Shown: positions 1 to 9,323 of the stretch, piece after piece
Numbering within the stretch: the first letter of the stretch is position 1
Layout: the number at the start of each line of letters is the position of its first letter
Assembly (NCBI RefSeq): GCF_040438925.1
Contig: NZ_CP159258.1
Span: 5,355,001-5,419,000, forward strand
Reading direction: 5' to 3'
DNA length: 64,000 bases
Source of the DNA: Pseudomonas sp. MYb327
GTDB taxonomy: Bacteria; Pseudomonadota; Gammaproteobacteria; Pseudomonadales; Pseudomonadaceae
The notes under the pieces: generated by a model
The model's input: only the letters and a program-made list of their open reading frames with translations
What the model was told of the DNA's origin: nothing
Database searches by the model: none
Position numbers and translations under genes: made by a program

Positions 1-839
1 AGATGCTGGAAGTCCAAGTGGGTGTAGATCTGGGTGGTCTTGATGTCCGAGTGGCCGAGCAATTCCTGCACCGCGCGCAGGTCCTGCGAGGACTCCAGCA
101 AGTGGCTGGCGAAGGAATGCCGCAACATGTGCGGGTGCAGGTTTTGTCCCAGTTCGCGTGCGCCCGCAGCTTTAACCCGCAGTTGGATTGCCCGTGGCCC
201 TAGACGTCGGCCTTGCTGACTGACAAACACCGCGTCGTCTGCGGGGTTGGCCATGGCGCGCAAGGGCAGCCACAGTTCCAGCGCCTCGCGGGCTTTTTTG
301 CCCACTGGCAACAGGCGGGTCTTGCTGCCCTTGCCGAGCACCTGGACCATGCCGTCCGCCAAATCAAGCTGATCGAGATTGAGCCCGGTCAGTTCCGACA
401 GGCGCAGCCCGGAGGAGTAGAACAGTTCGAGGATCGCCTGATCCCGGCGCGCGAGAAAGTCATCCTCCACGCCACCTTCAAGCAATTGCAGCGCACGGTC
501 GGTGTCGAGGGTTTTCGGCAGGCGGCGTTCGCCCTTGGGCGGTGCCAGGCCGTTGGCCGGATCGTGATCGCACAGGCCTTCGCGGTTCAAATAGTGATAG
601 AGCCCACGCACCGCCGACAGCAGCCGCGCCAGGCTGCGCGACGATTGGCCCTGTGAATGCAGGCGGGCGATCAGGCTGCGCAAGCGCTGGATGTCCAGGG
701 CGGCCCAACTGCCGATGTTCTGTTTGACGCACCAGCCCAATACTTTGTCGAGGTCGCGGCGGTAAGCCGAAAGCGTGTGCGGCGACACCTGCCGCTCACT
801 GCGCAGGTGTTCGCAGTAAGCGTCCAGTTGCCGTTCCAT
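1..839 (-). CDS. xerC: Tyrosine recombinase XerC (3' end cut by window edge)
   Basis: Site-specific recombinase that acts with XerD and FtsK at dif to resolve chromosome dimers. Reading leftwards from the ATG at 837-839 gives 279 residues without a stop before the window edge; XerC is usually about 300 residues, so only the extreme C-terminus is missing. The N-terminal SAM-like DNA-binding half covers about residues 1-95. All catalytic residues of the family are visible: R146, K173, H237 and R240 (in [12 protein letters not shown]), H263 and the nucleophile Y272 (IYTHLD). The DUF484 gene ends 2 nt upstream, so both lie in the dapF-DUF484-xerC operon known from other pseudomonads. Neighbours and catalytic set make XerC rather than a phage integrase the clear call. 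Confidence 0.96.
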   Translation of the reverse strand, partial: MERQLDAYCEHLRSERQVSPHTLSAYRRDLDKVLGWCVKQNIGSWAALDIQRLRSLIARLHSQGQSSRSLARLLSAVRGLYHYLNREGLCDHDPANGLAPPKGERRLPKTLDTDRALQLLEGGVEDDFLARRDQAILELFYSSGLRLSELTGLNLDQLDLADGMVQVLGKGSKTRLLPVGKKAREALELWLPLRAMANPADDAVFVSQQGRRLGPRAIQLRVKAAGARELGQNLHPHMLRHSFASHLLESSQDLRAVQELLGHSDIKTTQIYTHLDFQH

Positions 840-841
840 GA

Positions 842-1567
842 TCAGCGTACCGAGCGCAGGGAGCTATTGACCCGTGGCAACACGCGGCCCATGACTTCGG
901 CGATGTAGCTGAGGAACAACGTACCCACCGAACTCTTGTATTGCTGCGGGTCACGGCTGGCGATAGCGAGGATGCCGTGAATGCCCTGATGGCTGATGGC
1001 GACGACAGCGGTGGAGCCGATTTGCTTGCGCTGTTCTTCGCCGAACAGGAAGTCCAGTTCGTGCTCGCGCAAGCTGCCGCTGACACTTTTGTCCTCCAGC
1101 AACAGGCCGCCGATGGCTACCTGCGCGTCGGCGTGGGTTACCCAGCGGCCGACCGGCATGGCGTTGTCGCCAAGCAGGATGAGGCTGACGAAGGGCACCT
1201 GGAAGTCTTGGCGCAAACTGTCTTCGACGCACATCACTACGTCTTCCAGGGTGGCGGCGTCCATCAGCGCGAGTATCAGGCGGCGGGTCTTTTCGAACAG
1301 GCGGTCGTTGTCGCGGGCCACGTCCATCAAGTGCGAGAGGCGATGACGAAGCTCGATGTTGCGGTCGCGCAGGATGGTCATCTGCCGCTCCACCAGCGAC
1401 ACGGTGTCGCCGCGTCGGTGGGGAATGCGCAGGGCCGGAAGCAGTTCTTCGTGCTCGACGAAGAAATCCGGATGAGCCTCCAGGTACGCGGCAATCGCCG
1501 CCGCCTCCAGGCTCTCGGACGGCGATTCGTCGGACTGTCGGGCGGGTACCTGAGGCTTATCGGTCAT
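842..1567 (-). CDS. DUF484 family protein
   Basis: A 241-residue conserved cytosolic protein of unknown biochemical role. It belongs to the DUF484 family, which resembles GAF-type sensor folds. The N-terminal 60 residues are polar and helical ([17 protein letters not shown] is a typical family start). A charged helix around the [11 protein letters not shown] segment may mediate dimerisation, and the rest fits a GAF-like domain. It lies between dapF (13 nt upstream) and xerC (2 nt downstream), so the three are probably one transcript. This position is conserved in gammaproteobacteria and hints at a role related to XerC or the cell cycle, but nothing in the sequence defines a ligand. Family call is firm; function unknown. 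Confidence 0.88.
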   Translation of the reverse strand: MTDKPQVPARQSDESPSESLEAAAIAAYLEAHPDFFVEHEELLPALRIPHRRGDTVSLVERQMTILRDRNIELRHRLSHLMDVARDNDRLFEKTRRLILALMDAATLEDVVMCVEDSLRQDFQVPFVSLILLGDNAMPVGRWVTHADAQVAIGGLLLEDKSVSGSLREHELDFLFGEEQRKQIGSTAVVAISHQGIHGILAIASRDPQQYKSSVGTLFLSYIAEVMGRVLPRVNSSLRSVR

Positions 1568-1580
1568 GGTTTTGGCTCAC

Positions 1581-2411
1581 TCAAAGACGTACTTGTCCTT
1601 CATATACACGGACCGCCGGGCCGGTCATCAACACCGGTTGGCCTGGGCCTGCCCATTCAATGGACAGACGCCCGCCAGGCAGGTCGATCAACAGTGGCGA
1701 ATCCATCCACCCCTGGCTGATCGCAGCGACTGCCGCGGCGCAGGCGCCGGTGCCGCAGGCCTGGGTTTCCCCGGCCCCGCGTTCCCAGACGCGCAACTGC
1801 GCACGGCCCCGATCGATGACCTGGAGAAAACCGACATTGACCCGCGCCGGGAAGCGCGGGTGATGTTCGATTTTCGGCCCCAGCTCATGCACCGGTGCGT
1901 TGTTGATATCGCTGACCCGCAGTACCGCATGGGGGTTGCCCATGGACACAGCGGCCAGTTCGACCGGCGCGCCGTCGACGTCGATCTGATAATTCAACGC
2001 CTGTTCAGGCGCCTGAAACGGAATATCGGCCGGCACCAGGCGCGGTGCGCCCATGTTCACGCCGATCTGCCCGTCGCTGCGTACATCCAGTTCGATGATG
2101 CCGCTCTTGGTTTCGACGCGGATCTGCCGTTTCGCGGTCAGGCGCTTGTCGAGCACAAAGCGGGCGAAGCAGCGCGCACCGTTGCCGCACTGTTCCACTT
2201 CCGAGCCGTCGGAATTGAAGATCCGATAACGGAAATCCACGTCCGGGTTACTCGGCGCTTCGACAATCAGCAATTGGTCGAAACCGATGCCAGTGTGTCG
2301 GTCACCCCAAAGCTTGGCGTGCTTGGGCAGAATATGCGCGTGCTGGCTGACCAGGTCGAGGACCATGAAGTCATTGCCCAAGCCGTGCATCTTGGTAAAA
2401 CGCAGCAGCAT
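1581..2411 (-). CDS. dapF: Diaminopimelate epimerase
   Basis: Converts LL- to meso-diaminopimelate for lysine and peptidoglycan synthesis, in the cytosol and without cofactor. The 276-residue protein has the two catalytic cysteines in their signature contexts, C75 in [13 protein letters not shown] and C219 in [13 protein letters not shown]. The N-terminus [15 protein letters not shown] is typical of the family, so I start at the ATG at 2409-2411 rather than at an in-frame codon 33 nt upstream that would add a non-conserved tail. lysA ends only 4 nt upstream, so the enzymes making and consuming meso-diaminopimelate are adjacent in one operon (lptM-lysA-dapF-DUF484-xerC). Confidence 0.97.
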   Translation of the reverse strand: MLLRFTKMHGLGNDFMVLDLVSQHAHILPKHAKLWGDRHTGIGFDQLLIVEAPSNPDVDFRYRIFNSDGSEVEQCGNGARCFARFVLDKRLTAKRQIRVETKSGIIELDVRSDGQIGVNMGAPRLVPADIPFQAPEQALNYQIDVDGAPVELAAVSMGNPHAVLRVSDINNAPVHELGPKIEHHPRFPARVNVGFLQVIDRGRAQLRVWERGAGETQACGTGACAAAVAAISQGWMDSPLLIDLPGGRLSIEWAGPGQPVLMTGPAVRVYEGQVRL

Positions 2412-2415
2412 GGTT

Positions 2416-3663
2416 TTACTCCGGCAGCAGGCTTTCGCCAGCAAACAACTCGGCTACCGTCTCACGGCGACGCACTTCAAATGCCTGATCACCGTCCACC
2501 AACACCTCGGCGGCACGGCCGCGGGTGTTGTAGTTGGAACTCATGACAAACCCATAGGCGCCCGCCGAATGCACGGCCAGCAGGTCACCTTCTTCCAGGG
2601 CCAGTTCACGGTCCTTGGCCAGGAAGTCGCCGGTCTCGCAGATCGGGCCGACGATGTCGTAGGCACGGCCAGCGGTGTTGCGCGGGCGCACGGCGGTGAC
2701 GTCCATCCAGGCTTGATACAGCGCCGGGCGGATCAGGTCGTTCATGGCGGCGTCGACGATGGCGAAGTCTTTGTGTTCGGTGTGCTTGAGGTACTCGACC
2801 TGCGTCAACAGCACACCGGCGTTGGCCACGATAAAGCGGCCCGGCTCGAACACCAGTCCCAGGTCGCGACCGTCGAGACGCTCACGCACGGCCTTGATGT
2901 AGTCGGCAGCCAATGGCGGCTCTTCGTCACGATAGCGAACGCCCAAACCACCACCGAGATCGATGTGACGCAGGTAGATGCCGCAATCGCCGAGGCGGTC
3001 GACCAGGCCCAGCAGGCGGTCGAGGGCGTCGATGAACGGCGGCAGGGTGGTCAGTTGAGAACCGATGTGGCAATCGACGCCGACTACTTCGAGGTTCGGC
3101 AATTGCGCGGCACGCACGTACACGTCTTCAGCGTCGGCGATGGCGATGCCAAATTTGTTCTCTTTGAGACCAGTGGAAATGTACGGGTGAGTGCCGGCAT
3201 CGACGTCCGGGTTCACGCGCAGCGAAATCGGTGCGCGAACACCCAGCTCGGCGGCGACCACTTGCAGGCGTTCCAGCTCGTCGGTGGATTCGACGTTGAA
3301 GCAGTGAACGCCGACTTCCAGGGCGCGACGCATGTCGTCACGGGTCTTGCCAACGCCGGAGAACACAATTTTGTCGGCGCTGCCGCCAGCGGCCAGTACG
3401 CGTTCCAGCTCGCCACGGGAGACAATGTCGAAACCGGCGCCAAGACGCGCCAGGACATTCAGTACACCCAGGTTGGAGTTGGCCTTGACTGCGAAGCAGA
3501 CCAGATGCGGCATGCCGGCCAGCGCATCGGCGTAAGCCAGGTATTGGGCTTCGATGTGCGCGCGCGAGTAAACGTAGGTCGGTGTACCAAAGCGCTCGGC
3601 AATGGCAGACAGGGCAACACCTTCCGCGAACAGTTCACCGTCACGGTAGTTAAAAGCGTCCAT
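2416..3663 (-). CDS. lysA: Diaminopimelate decarboxylase
   Basis: PLP enzyme that decarboxylates meso-diaminopimelate to L-lysine. The 415-residue length is standard. Residues about 30-285 form the alanine-racemase-like barrel, with the PLP lysine K60 in [15 protein letters not shown] near the middle, the glycine-rich phosphate loop GGGLG and the EPGR motif. The C-terminal beta domain carries the substrate-binding CETGDF segment near residue 345. It starts 9 nt downstream of the lptM stop codon and is followed after 4 nt by dapF, consistent with co-transcription. Confidence 0.97.
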   Translation of the reverse strand: MDAFNYRDGELFAEGVALSAIAERFGTPTYVYSRAHIEAQYLAYADALAGMPHLVCFAVKANSNLGVLNVLARLGAGFDIVSRGELERVLAAGGSADKIVFSGVGKTRDDMRRALEVGVHCFNVESTDELERLQVVAAELGVRAPISLRVNPDVDAGTHPYISTGLKENKFGIAIADAEDVYVRAAQLPNLEVVGVDCHIGSQLTTLPPFIDALDRLLGLVDRLGDCGIYLRHIDLGGGLGVRYRDEEPPLAADYIKAVRERLDGRDLGLVFEPGRFIVANAGVLLTQVEYLKHTEHKDFAIVDAAMNDLIRPALYQAWMDVTAVRPRNTAGRAYDIVGPICETGDFLAKDRELALEEGDLLAVHSAGAYGFVMSSNYNTRGRAAEVLVDGDQAFEVRRRETVAELFAGESLLPE

Positions 3664-3672
3664 GAGGTTCCC

Positions 3673-3846
3673 TTATTGGTAGACGTCGTGCTTGTGTGCC
3701 TTGGACGGCTGCTTCTGCGAGGACTGGGCCTGCTCTGCAGGGTCCTGGTCTTCGTCGGGCAGGTACAACGGGCCTTTTTGACCGCAGGCCGACACAAGGC
3801 AGGCAACCGCGAGGAGCGCAGCAAGGGAAGAGATCAGGCGCTTCAT
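3673..3846 (-). CDS. lptM: LPS-translocon lipoprotein LptM (LppL/YifL)
   Basis: A 57-residue lipoprotein. The start is [20 protein letters not shown], with lipobox LVSAC; the lipidated cysteine is C21, followed by [11 protein letters not shown], the hallmark of the LptM/YifL/LppL family. In E. coli LptM aids disulfide maturation of the LPS translocon protein LptD; that role here is inferred from family membership. The mature part is only about 37 residues and is rich in D, E, Q and K. It is first in the operon ahead of lysA, as lppL is in P. aeruginosa. Too short for many gene callers but unambiguous by sequence. Confidence 0.93.
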   Translation of the reverse strand: MKRLISSLAALLAVACLVSACGQKGPLYLPDEDQDPAEQAQSSQKQPSKAHKHDVYQ

Positions 3847-4178
3847 GGCGAAATCCTTGAAAATGCATTAATTGCGCCGGAGTATACCGGCCACCCGGCA
3901 GCTTGCCTATGCAACGAACCGCCCGTCCGGCGGGCCTTGGCTCTTTGCTGAACGTCTCGGGTCGAATACTGCAACCCCTGTGGGAGCGAGCCTGCTCGCG
4001 ATGGCGTAGTGTCCGTCAACATAGATGTTGAATATGATGGACTCATCGCGCGCAGGCTCGCTCCCACGGTTTTCTGATCTGTAGGAAGGGTCCATTATCG
4101 TTATCCTTTGCAATCAGCGGGGCTCGCCCGTATCTTGCGGCGCTTGAGCCTGATCAGACACTTTTTGAGGTTGCCGTA
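3847..4178. other. Divergent intergenic region lptM/cyaY
   Basis: This 332-bp gap separates divergent lptM and cyaY and must carry both promoters. About 90 bp in its centre is a REP pair (listed separately). I see no coding sequence with a plausible ribosome site in either direction. Confidence 0.6.
3979..4068. repeat. REP pair (GGGAGCGAGCCTGCTCGCG type)
   Basis: Two inverted copies of a palindromic unit, left arm TGTGGGAGCGAGCCTGCTCG and right arm reading CGCGCAGGCTCGCTCCCAC, separated by about 40 nt of unrelated sequence. Two REPs facing each other form a REPIN-like unit that could fold into a long hairpin. The same palindrome recurs at 36052-36142, 50327-50426 (variant) and 55326-55382. 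Confidence 0.85.
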
Positions 4179-4511
4179 ATGAGTTTGTCCGAAGCCCGTT
4201 TCCACGATCTGGTCGATGCCACCCAGCAAACACTGGAGGACATCTTTGACGACAGCGACCTGGACATCGATCTCGAAAGCTCGGCCGGTGTGCTGACCGT
4301 CAAGTTCGAAAACGGCACCGCGCTGATTTTCAGTCGCCAGGAACCATTGCGGCAGTTGTGGCTGGCAGCGGTGTCCGGTGGTTTCCACTTCGACTACGAC
4401 GAGGAAAGCGAGCGCTGGATGTGCGACAAGAGCGAAGAGCAACTGGGCGAGATGCTTGAGCGCATCGTCAAGGAACAGGCTGACGTCGAACTCGATTTCG
4501 AAGGCCTGTAA
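4179..4511 (+). CDS. cyaY: Frataxin-like iron donor CyaY
   Basis: Bacterial frataxin that binds iron and modulates IscS-dependent iron-sulfur cluster assembly. The 110-residue length matches the family. The N-terminal helix is acidic (LEDIFDDSDLDIDLESS), which supplies the iron-binding ridge. The central beta sheet carries the family core, including LWLAAVSGGFHFDYD and a tryptophan before the final helix. It lies divergently from lysA/lptM as in P. aeruginosa. A DUF1289 gene starts 4 nt downstream and is probably co-transcribed. Confidence 0.95.
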   Translation: MSLSEARFHDLVDATQQTLEDIFDDSDLDIDLESSAGVLTVKFENGTALIFSRQEPLRQLWLAAVSGGFHFDYDEESERWMCDKSEEQLGEMLERIVKEQADVELDFEGL

Positions 4512-4515
4512 CGTC

Positions 4516-4731
4516 GTGACCCAGTCAGCCCCTGTTCGCCCCCCGAAGCCGCTTTACAGCAACGTCAGCCCGGCCGTTCCTTCGCCGTGCAGCGGTGTGT
4601 GTCGGCTGGATGAGCAGAAGGTCTGCCTGGGCTGTTTCCGTCATGTCGAAGATATTCGTGAGTGGCGTTCGGCGGACGACGAACGACGTCGGGTCATCTG
4701 CGCCCAAGCCCAAAAACGCCGATCTATGTAG
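4516..4731 (+). CDS. DUF1289 family small protein
   Basis: A 71-residue protein with a probable GTG start at 4516, 4 nt after the cyaY stop; there is no ATG in a better place. The core has four cysteines, PCSGVCRLDEQKVCLGCFR, the hallmark of DUF1289 proteins, and probably binds a metal or cluster. The following segment (HVEDIREWRSADDERRR) is the usual helical tail. Function is unknown; placement after the frataxin gene makes an iron-sulfur connection attractive but unproven. The last codons and the TAG stop fall inside the left arm of a REP element that begins at 4727, so the repeat inserted at the very end of this gene. Confidence 0.85.
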   Translation: MTQSAPVRPPKPLYSNVSPAVPSPCSGVCRLDEQKVCLGCFRHVEDIREWRSADDERRRVICAQAQKRRSM

Positions 4732-4810
4732 GAGCTGGCTTGCCAGCGATGGCGGCCGGGAGGGCGCCGCACGGTTTCGAATCCTATCGCCAGCAAGCTG
4801 GCTCCTACAT
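4727..4810. repeat. REP pair (TGTAGGAGCTGGCTTGCCAGC type)
   Basis: Inverted pair, left arm TGTAGGAGCTGGCTTGCCAG and right arm reading CCAGCAAGCTGGCTCCTACA. It overlaps the stop codon of the DUF1289 gene. Same family as the array at 34066-34445 and the pairs at 27810, 47963 and 63006. Confidence 0.85.
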
Positions 4811-4859
4811 GGAATGCGCACTGTCTGGTAGCGGCTTGTATATTTTTTGAGCTGTGTTA

Positions 4860-4935
4860 GTGTCCGGGTACGCCTCAACCCATCGAGGCTTGTGAAAACC
4901 CCGCCTTTTTTGGCGGGGTTTTGCTTTTTTCGTGC
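4860..4935 (+). promoter_or_regulatory. rnk leader with attenuator-like terminator
   Basis: Between the REP and rnk lies a small hairpin (GCCTC at 4872-4876 with GAGGC at 4885-4889), then a strong intrinsic terminator. The terminator stem is AACCCCGCC with GGCGGGGTT at about 4897-4920, followed by a T-rich run. It ends about 25 nt before the rnk ribosome site, with no gene immediately upstream that it would serve. Leader attenuators ahead of rnk have been described in enterobacteria and pseudomonads, so I read it as a premature terminator controlling rnk. The sensed signal is unknown. Confidence 0.7.
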
Positions 4936-4959
4936 AGAAGAAAGGAGTCTGCCCTGATC

Positions 4960-5370
4960 ATGACCGCACCTTCCATCACTCTTACCCGTCTGGACGTACA
5001 GCGTCTGGAGCGTCTGATCGACAGCCTGGATGACACGCTGCCGGGCGTTATCGCGCTGCAAACCGAGCTAGATCGCGCCGATACACTGGTCGGCCACGAT
5101 GAAGTGCCCGCCGATGTCGTGACCATGAATTCCCGCGTGCACTGCCGTGAAGAAAGCAGTGGCAAGGACTATCACCTGACTCTGGTTTATCCGAAGGATG
5201 CCAACGCCGACGAAGGCAAGGTCTCGATTCTGGCGCCGGTGGGCAGTGCGCTGTTGGGCCTGAAGGTTGGCCAGCACATCGACTGGCCGGCACCGGGTGG
5301 CAAGACCCTGAAACTGACCTTGCTGGAAGTCGAATCGCAACCGGCCCATGGCGGCGACTTCCCCGAGTGA
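4960..5370 (+). CDS. rnk: Regulator of nucleoside diphosphate kinase Rnk
   Basis: A 136-residue GreA/GreB-like protein. In E. coli Rnk binds RNA polymerase and affects nucleoside diphosphate kinase levels; in P. aeruginosa it is linked to alginate and NTP pools. The N-terminal ~45 residues are a short coiled-coil-like helix pair (LDVQRLERLIDSL), shorter than in GreA. The C-terminal half is the GreA/B C-domain, with VYPKDANADEGKVSILAPVG and GSALLGLKVGQHIDW. The ATG at 4960 has AAAGGAG at 4941-4947; upstream in-frame codons lie inside the leader terminator and are unlikely starts. Confidence 0.93.
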   Translation: MTAPSITLTRLDVQRLERLIDSLDDTLPGVIALQTELDRADTLVGHDEVPADVVTMNSRVHCREESSGKDYHLTLVYPKDANADEGKVSILAPVGSALLGLKVGQHIDWPAPGGKTLKLTLLEVESQPAHGGDFPE

Positions 5371-5377
5371 GGACCGC

Positions 5378-8224
5378 TCAGACCTGCTCGAGCGCCTCGT
5401 TCAATGCGCGCTCCAGGTCGGCCTTGTACCGCAGATACAAATTGCTCGAACTCTGCCCATCACCGATCAGGCCCGACAGGTCTAGGTCGGTGATGTAGCA
5501 GCGGTAGCGCTCGGTTTCGCGGCGCTGCTCGATGATCTCCCGGGCGACCACACTGAACAGTTGGTCGCCATGTTCCAATTCTGAAAATTCCCGCTGATTG
5601 CAATACAACGTGACCTGCACCGTGCCCGGTGCGGATTTTCCGACGATCGCCTGTACGTCGTAGAACGGTTTGTTGACGGGGTTCTGCGGAGCCGGCCTGA
5701 CCTCGACCCGACGAGCCCGGCTGGAGCCGGATGGCAACAGTTGGTAATACAAAGTCTCCAGGTTCAGCGTGGGCGTTGCGTCCATTGGCAACAACGCGTC
5801 GCGGCGGTAATGGATCGACTGCAGGAATCGCTGCAACGGAACCAGCAGGCCTTGCTCGTCATGCCAGGGCAAGCGCTGCTGCCACAAGGCATTGAATTCG
5901 TCGAGTACGTACAGATCGGCCTGGTCTTCGTTGATTCGATAGAACACTTGAATACAGCCCGGCTGGCCCATGGGCAGTAGCAGCGCCAGGTCATGGTCTT
6001 CCAGCGCCATCGGATCCAGGTGCAGCGGGCTGTAACGGGCCTGTTCTTCACCCAGGTAATCGAACAGCGCCGGCAGGGTGGCAAGGGCGACGTGGTTGAC
6101 CTGGCCGGGCACCAGCTCCAGCACGTGGTAATGCTGCTGGACCTGAATCAGATAGCGGTAATTGAGTTTGCTCAGCAGCAGGTTCTGCGCAATGTCGAGG
6201 ATCCCTTCGACCCGCTGGGCGATGAACTGCGCGCGGTTGTGGCAGAAGCAGCGTACGCGCAACCAGGGTTGTTGCGGCCCGCTCGGCAAGTTGTTGAGAT
6301 AGTCACGCACGCAGTCGAGCAGGGCGTGCGGACCGTCGAAGTGATTGACCAGCACCTCGTTCCAGCTATTGAGCGTGACCTGATCCAGGGTCAGCACCAG
6401 GTTCTCCCTGACGCCGGCGTAACTCAGTGAGTCGGTGCGCTCCGTGGTCATCAGGATGTTCAGGTCACGGTGGTGCTTGAGCGGGTCGACACCGACGTTG
6501 ACCAGAATCAGCACGTTGCCAGGCACGGCGGCACGTAGCAGCGGCTCCTCCGCGACGGTCGGCAGGGGCAGGGGAATACTCTGTTGCAGGCTGCCGAGCA
6601 GGTTGAACAGTTCGAACTCGCTCAAGTCGCTGCTGCCGGGGTGCAAGGCCAGGCGGGTGCTGCTGTCGATCACGCCGTTGCGGTGGCACCAGCTGAGCAG
6701 TTCGAGCAACTGGCGGCTGCGTTTGATCGGGGCGAAATGCTCCCACTCAAGGGCGGTCAGGCTGCCGTTGTACAAGCCCCACTGACTTTGTGTCGGCTCC
6801 TTTTTGTTCGGCGCATGCACCAGCGTCAGCGTGTCTTCGGCCAGGTCCTGGGCAATGCCCGGGTTGATGAATTCGACCTTGTCCGCCTTGCGCTCAAAGG
6901 CCGCGTACAGGCGTCGACCCAGCACACTGAGGTCGCGTTTGTTGATCAGGCTTACGGTCTGTTCATTGCGGGCAAACTGAGTGAGGAAGTGGTAGCTGTA
7001 ATTCAGCTCGTTGACCAAGGCTCGGCGCTCCGAACTGACCTGGCGGACTTTCCATTGGCTGCGGCTGTCGAGCAGGGCCAGTTGCCGCTGGTCCCACTGC
7101 CATTCTCGGGCCAGGCGTTCAAGCAAATCGCGTTGCCAGCTCTGGGTGCGACCGCCGCTGCCAGTGAGCTTGCGATTGACCTTCAGGTACAGCGCGCGTC
7201 GCACCAGTTCCAGGCGTTCCGGCTCGTTACGGGCGATGAGATACTCCTCGATGCGCCGGTAAACCACGACATATGGGTCCAGCTCGTCAAGGTCGAGCCG
7301 GTTGGCGAACACGGCTTGTTTGAAGCGCAGGCTCAGGCACTGGACCCTCGGGAGTTCACTGGCGTAAACCTCGGTCAGCAACAGCTTGAGCACTGATTTG
7401 TACGGTGACTCGATGCCTTTGAACAGCTGCCAGAGCCCCGCACCGATAAATTCACCAGGCGGAATGAACGCCAGGTTTCCGAGGTCCAGGCTTTCGTCAG
7501 CACGGATGAAGCGCTTGGACAGCAGTGTGTGGGTGTAGCGGTCGTAATTCGCTTCTTCATAAACCGGCACCAGCCACCAGATCGGCGTGCGCCCGGCCAG
7601 CCAGATCGCAGTGCGGTAGAACTCGTCCAGCAGCAGATAGTGCTGGGTCGTCCCGCAGTTTTCGGTGCTGAGTTGATTGTCGCGCTCGCCCAGGACGAAG
7701 CGCGCCGGATCGATCAGGAAGAAATGCGCCTCCGCCCCCTGGCTGGCGGCCCAGTCTTCCAGCAACTGGCACTTTTTACGCAGCTCGGCCAATTCCTGCT
7801 CATTCAAATCGGGCGCGTGACAAACCCACACGTCCATGTCGCTCTGGTCCGCCTGGGCCAGCGTGCCGAGGCTGCCCATCAGGAACAAGCCGTGAATCGG
7901 GCGTGGCGGATTGCTGCCGTGGCGCGGCTTGTAGGAAAACGAGCGGGTCAGGCGCTGGGCTTCGGCGAGGACACTGGCGTCGGGTTCGTAGCTCGACAGC
8001 CCGGCCGGCGTGCTGCCGGAAACGTAACCCGGCAACAGCGGATGATTGACGTGGAAAAACAGCGGGAGGAGGTTCAGCACCCCTTGCTGGCGGCTCGACA
8101 ACCCTTCCATGGCGCGCGCCATGCGGCCTTCGTTGAGCTTCAGGAAGCGCGCACGCAGTTGGCTGAGAACCTTGCGGTCGATTCCCTCGTCCAGGTCGGG
8201 GCGAATTTCGTGGGTGCGGGTCAT
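5378..8224 (-). CDS. cyaA: Class I adenylate cyclase
   Basis: Makes cyclic AMP for Vfr/CRP-type regulation. At 948 residues it has the length of enterobacterial-type class I cyclases. The N-terminal catalytic half shows the nucleotidyltransferase motif with G117-S118 (LMGSLGTLAQADQSDMDVW) and metal-binding aspartates near residues 129-131. The C-terminal half is the regulatory region, in enterobacteria linked to glucose-PTS control. It is convergent with rnk (7 nt between the stop codons). No terminator is visible in that narrow gap. Confidence 0.95.
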   Translation of the reverse strand: MTRTHEIRPDLDEGIDRKVLSQLRARFLKLNEGRMARAMEGLSSRQQGVLNLLPLFFHVNHPLLPGYVSGSTPAGLSSYEPDASVLAEAQRLTRSFSYKPRHGSNPPRPIHGLFLMGSLGTLAQADQSDMDVWVCHAPDLNEQELAELRKKCQLLEDWAASQGAEAHFFLIDPARFVLGERDNQLSTENCGTTQHYLLLDEFYRTAIWLAGRTPIWWLVPVYEEANYDRYTHTLLSKRFIRADESLDLGNLAFIPPGEFIGAGLWQLFKGIESPYKSVLKLLLTEVYASELPRVQCLSLRFKQAVFANRLDLDELDPYVVVYRRIEEYLIARNEPERLELVRRALYLKVNRKLTGSGGRTQSWQRDLLERLAREWQWDQRQLALLDSRSQWKVRQVSSERRALVNELNYSYHFLTQFARNEQTVSLINKRDLSVLGRRLYAAFERKADKVEFINPGIAQDLAEDTLTLVHAPNKKEPTQSQWGLYNGSLTALEWEHFAPIKRSRQLLELLSWCHRNGVIDSSTRLALHPGSSDLSEFELFNLLGSLQQSIPLPLPTVAEEPLLRAAVPGNVLILVNVGVDPLKHHRDLNILMTTERTDSLSYAGVRENLVLTLDQVTLNSWNEVLVNHFDGPHALLDCVRDYLNNLPSGPQQPWLRVRCFCHNRAQFIAQRVEGILDIAQNLLLSKLNYRYLIQVQQHYHVLELVPGQVNHVALATLPALFDYLGEEQARYSPLHLDPMALEDHDLALLLPMGQPGCIQVFYRINEDQADLYVLDEFNALWQQRLPWHDEQGLLVPLQRFLQSIHYRRDALLPMDATPTLNLETLYYQLLPSGSSRARRVEVRPAPQNPVNKPFYDVQAIVGKSAPGTVQVTLYCNQREFSELEHGDQLFSVVAREIIEQRRETERYRCYITDLDLSGLIGDGQSSSNLYLRYKADLERALNEALEQV

Positions 8225-8418
8225 GTCAGCTCAAACCGGCTCGCAGGGGCTCGGAATCGGGGTTCTCGGGGTGAGGGGAGTGTAGCGCCTCGGGCCCGGG
8301 ACTTTCAGGCTGATTTTGTTTTTCTGGCGTCAGATTTTTACCGCGTGGCGACGGCGGCCAACAGAAGGTGCCCGCGGAAATCCCGGGTCTGGGGTTCCCG
8401 TGGGCGATGCGGTGAAAC

Positions 8419-8664
8419 TCAGGCTGTTTCCTGGACGCTCAAAATGGTCAGCACGGTCTGCACGTTTTGCGCGGCGTCACGACCCAGGCTGGTCAGGTAA
8501 CCACCATCGGGCTGGTCGATCAGTTCTTTTTCATGCAGGCGTTTGGCAGCGGCGATGTGTTTCGGGGCAGCGGTCTGATGAATTTTCAAACCTTCCTGGG
8601 AACTGTCCAGGTTGAAGAGTGCGAGGACTTCCAGTTCGGCAACCAACTCAGGGGTAAGCGACAT
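8419..8664 (-). CDS. TIGR02647 family protein
   Basis: An 81-residue protein starting MSLTPELVAELEVLALFNLD, matching a small Pseudomonas-centred family (TIGR02647) of unknown function. It is predicted all-helical, with a winged-helix feel in the ELIDQPDGGYLTSLGRDAAQ segment, which looks like a wing, though I cannot confirm DNA binding. It lies 194 nt before cyaA in the same direction. The gap 8225-8418 contains nothing I can identify. Confidence 0.8.
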   Translation of the reverse strand: MSLTPELVAELEVLALFNLDSSQEGLKIHQTAAPKHIAAAKRLHEKELIDQPDGGYLTSLGRDAAQNVQTVLTILSVQETA

Positions 8665-8821
8665 AAGGACTCCAGACTTTCTAGGAATTGGACGACAGCG
8701 CCCCTAAGGTGAGCCGACTTGCGCGGCATGTCCAGTGCTCGCGGCAGGGTTTTTTCGCCATGGGATGCGTTCCCCGGGTGAGTGCTGCGGCAGCGGGGTG
8801 GAATCAGTGTAGACCGCAAAA

Positions 8822-8895
8822 AAAAGATCGCAGCCTTCGGCAGCCTCAACATGGAATGCGATCCCTGTAGGCGCTGCCGAAGGCTGCGATCTTTT
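8822..8895. repeat. Perfect 23-bp inverted repeat (GATCGCAGCCTTCGG type)
   Basis: Arms AAAAGATCGCAGCCTTCGGC... at 8822-8844 and their exact complement at 8873-8895, separated by a 28-nt loop. It lies just past the stop of the small acidic gene at 8915 and could serve as its terminator. The arm sequence belongs to a different palindrome family from the other REPs in the window. Confidence 0.85.
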
Positions 8896-8914
8896 GATCT
8901 TTTACGCTTCGAAC

Positions 8915-9199
8915 TTACTTCTTTTCGGGCGGCAATTCTGGCAATGCGCGCAGTGCAGCCTCATACCATTCGGTATTGAACGCGCGGTCTTCTTCGAGGA
9001 TTGCGTCGATTTCTACCGCTAAAACGTGAGCCATCAGGTTGAGGATTTCCTCTCGCTCGTAACCCACTAGTGTCAGCTTGTTAAAGGTCGCCTTGGCGGC
9101 CGGCGGGTTGTCGCTTTCGATCTGGTTTTCGATGGCTTCGATCAGCGTGTTCTCGGTGAACTCTTCTTCGTCGCTGTCGATATCTGTTGGCTCGCTCAT
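8915..9199 (-). CDS. Conserved small acidic protein
   Basis: A 94-residue, strongly acidic cytosolic protein; residues 1-30 contain a run of D and E (DIDSDEEEFTENTL). The rest is helical (AKATFNKLTLVGYEREEILNLM, LAVEIDAILEEDRAF). I recognise it only as a conserved Pseudomonas hypothetical with no characterised domain. The ATG at 9197-9199 follows AGGAG-like sequence; an in-frame codon 39 nt upstream would add a non-acidic tail and is less likely. A strong inverted repeat follows the gene. Confidence 0.75.
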   Translation of the reverse strand: MSEPTDIDSDEEEFTENTLIEAIENQIESDNPPAAKATFNKLTLVGYEREEILNLMAHVLAVEIDAILEEDRAFNTEWYEAALRALPELPPEKK

Positions 9200-9323
9200 G
9201 GCAGGCTCCTCAAGGAAAGGCGGCCAGTTTACCTGCATTCAGCCCGGTGATGCTGCTGGCAAGAACCGTCCCGACGTTCTATAAAAGGCACTGCCAACCC
9301 CTGCACGGCCTGGAGGCTTTGTG

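Noticed and set aside
2287..3951. 554-codon plus-strand frame across lysA
   Set aside because: Mirror of lysA with all catalytic motifs on the minus strand.
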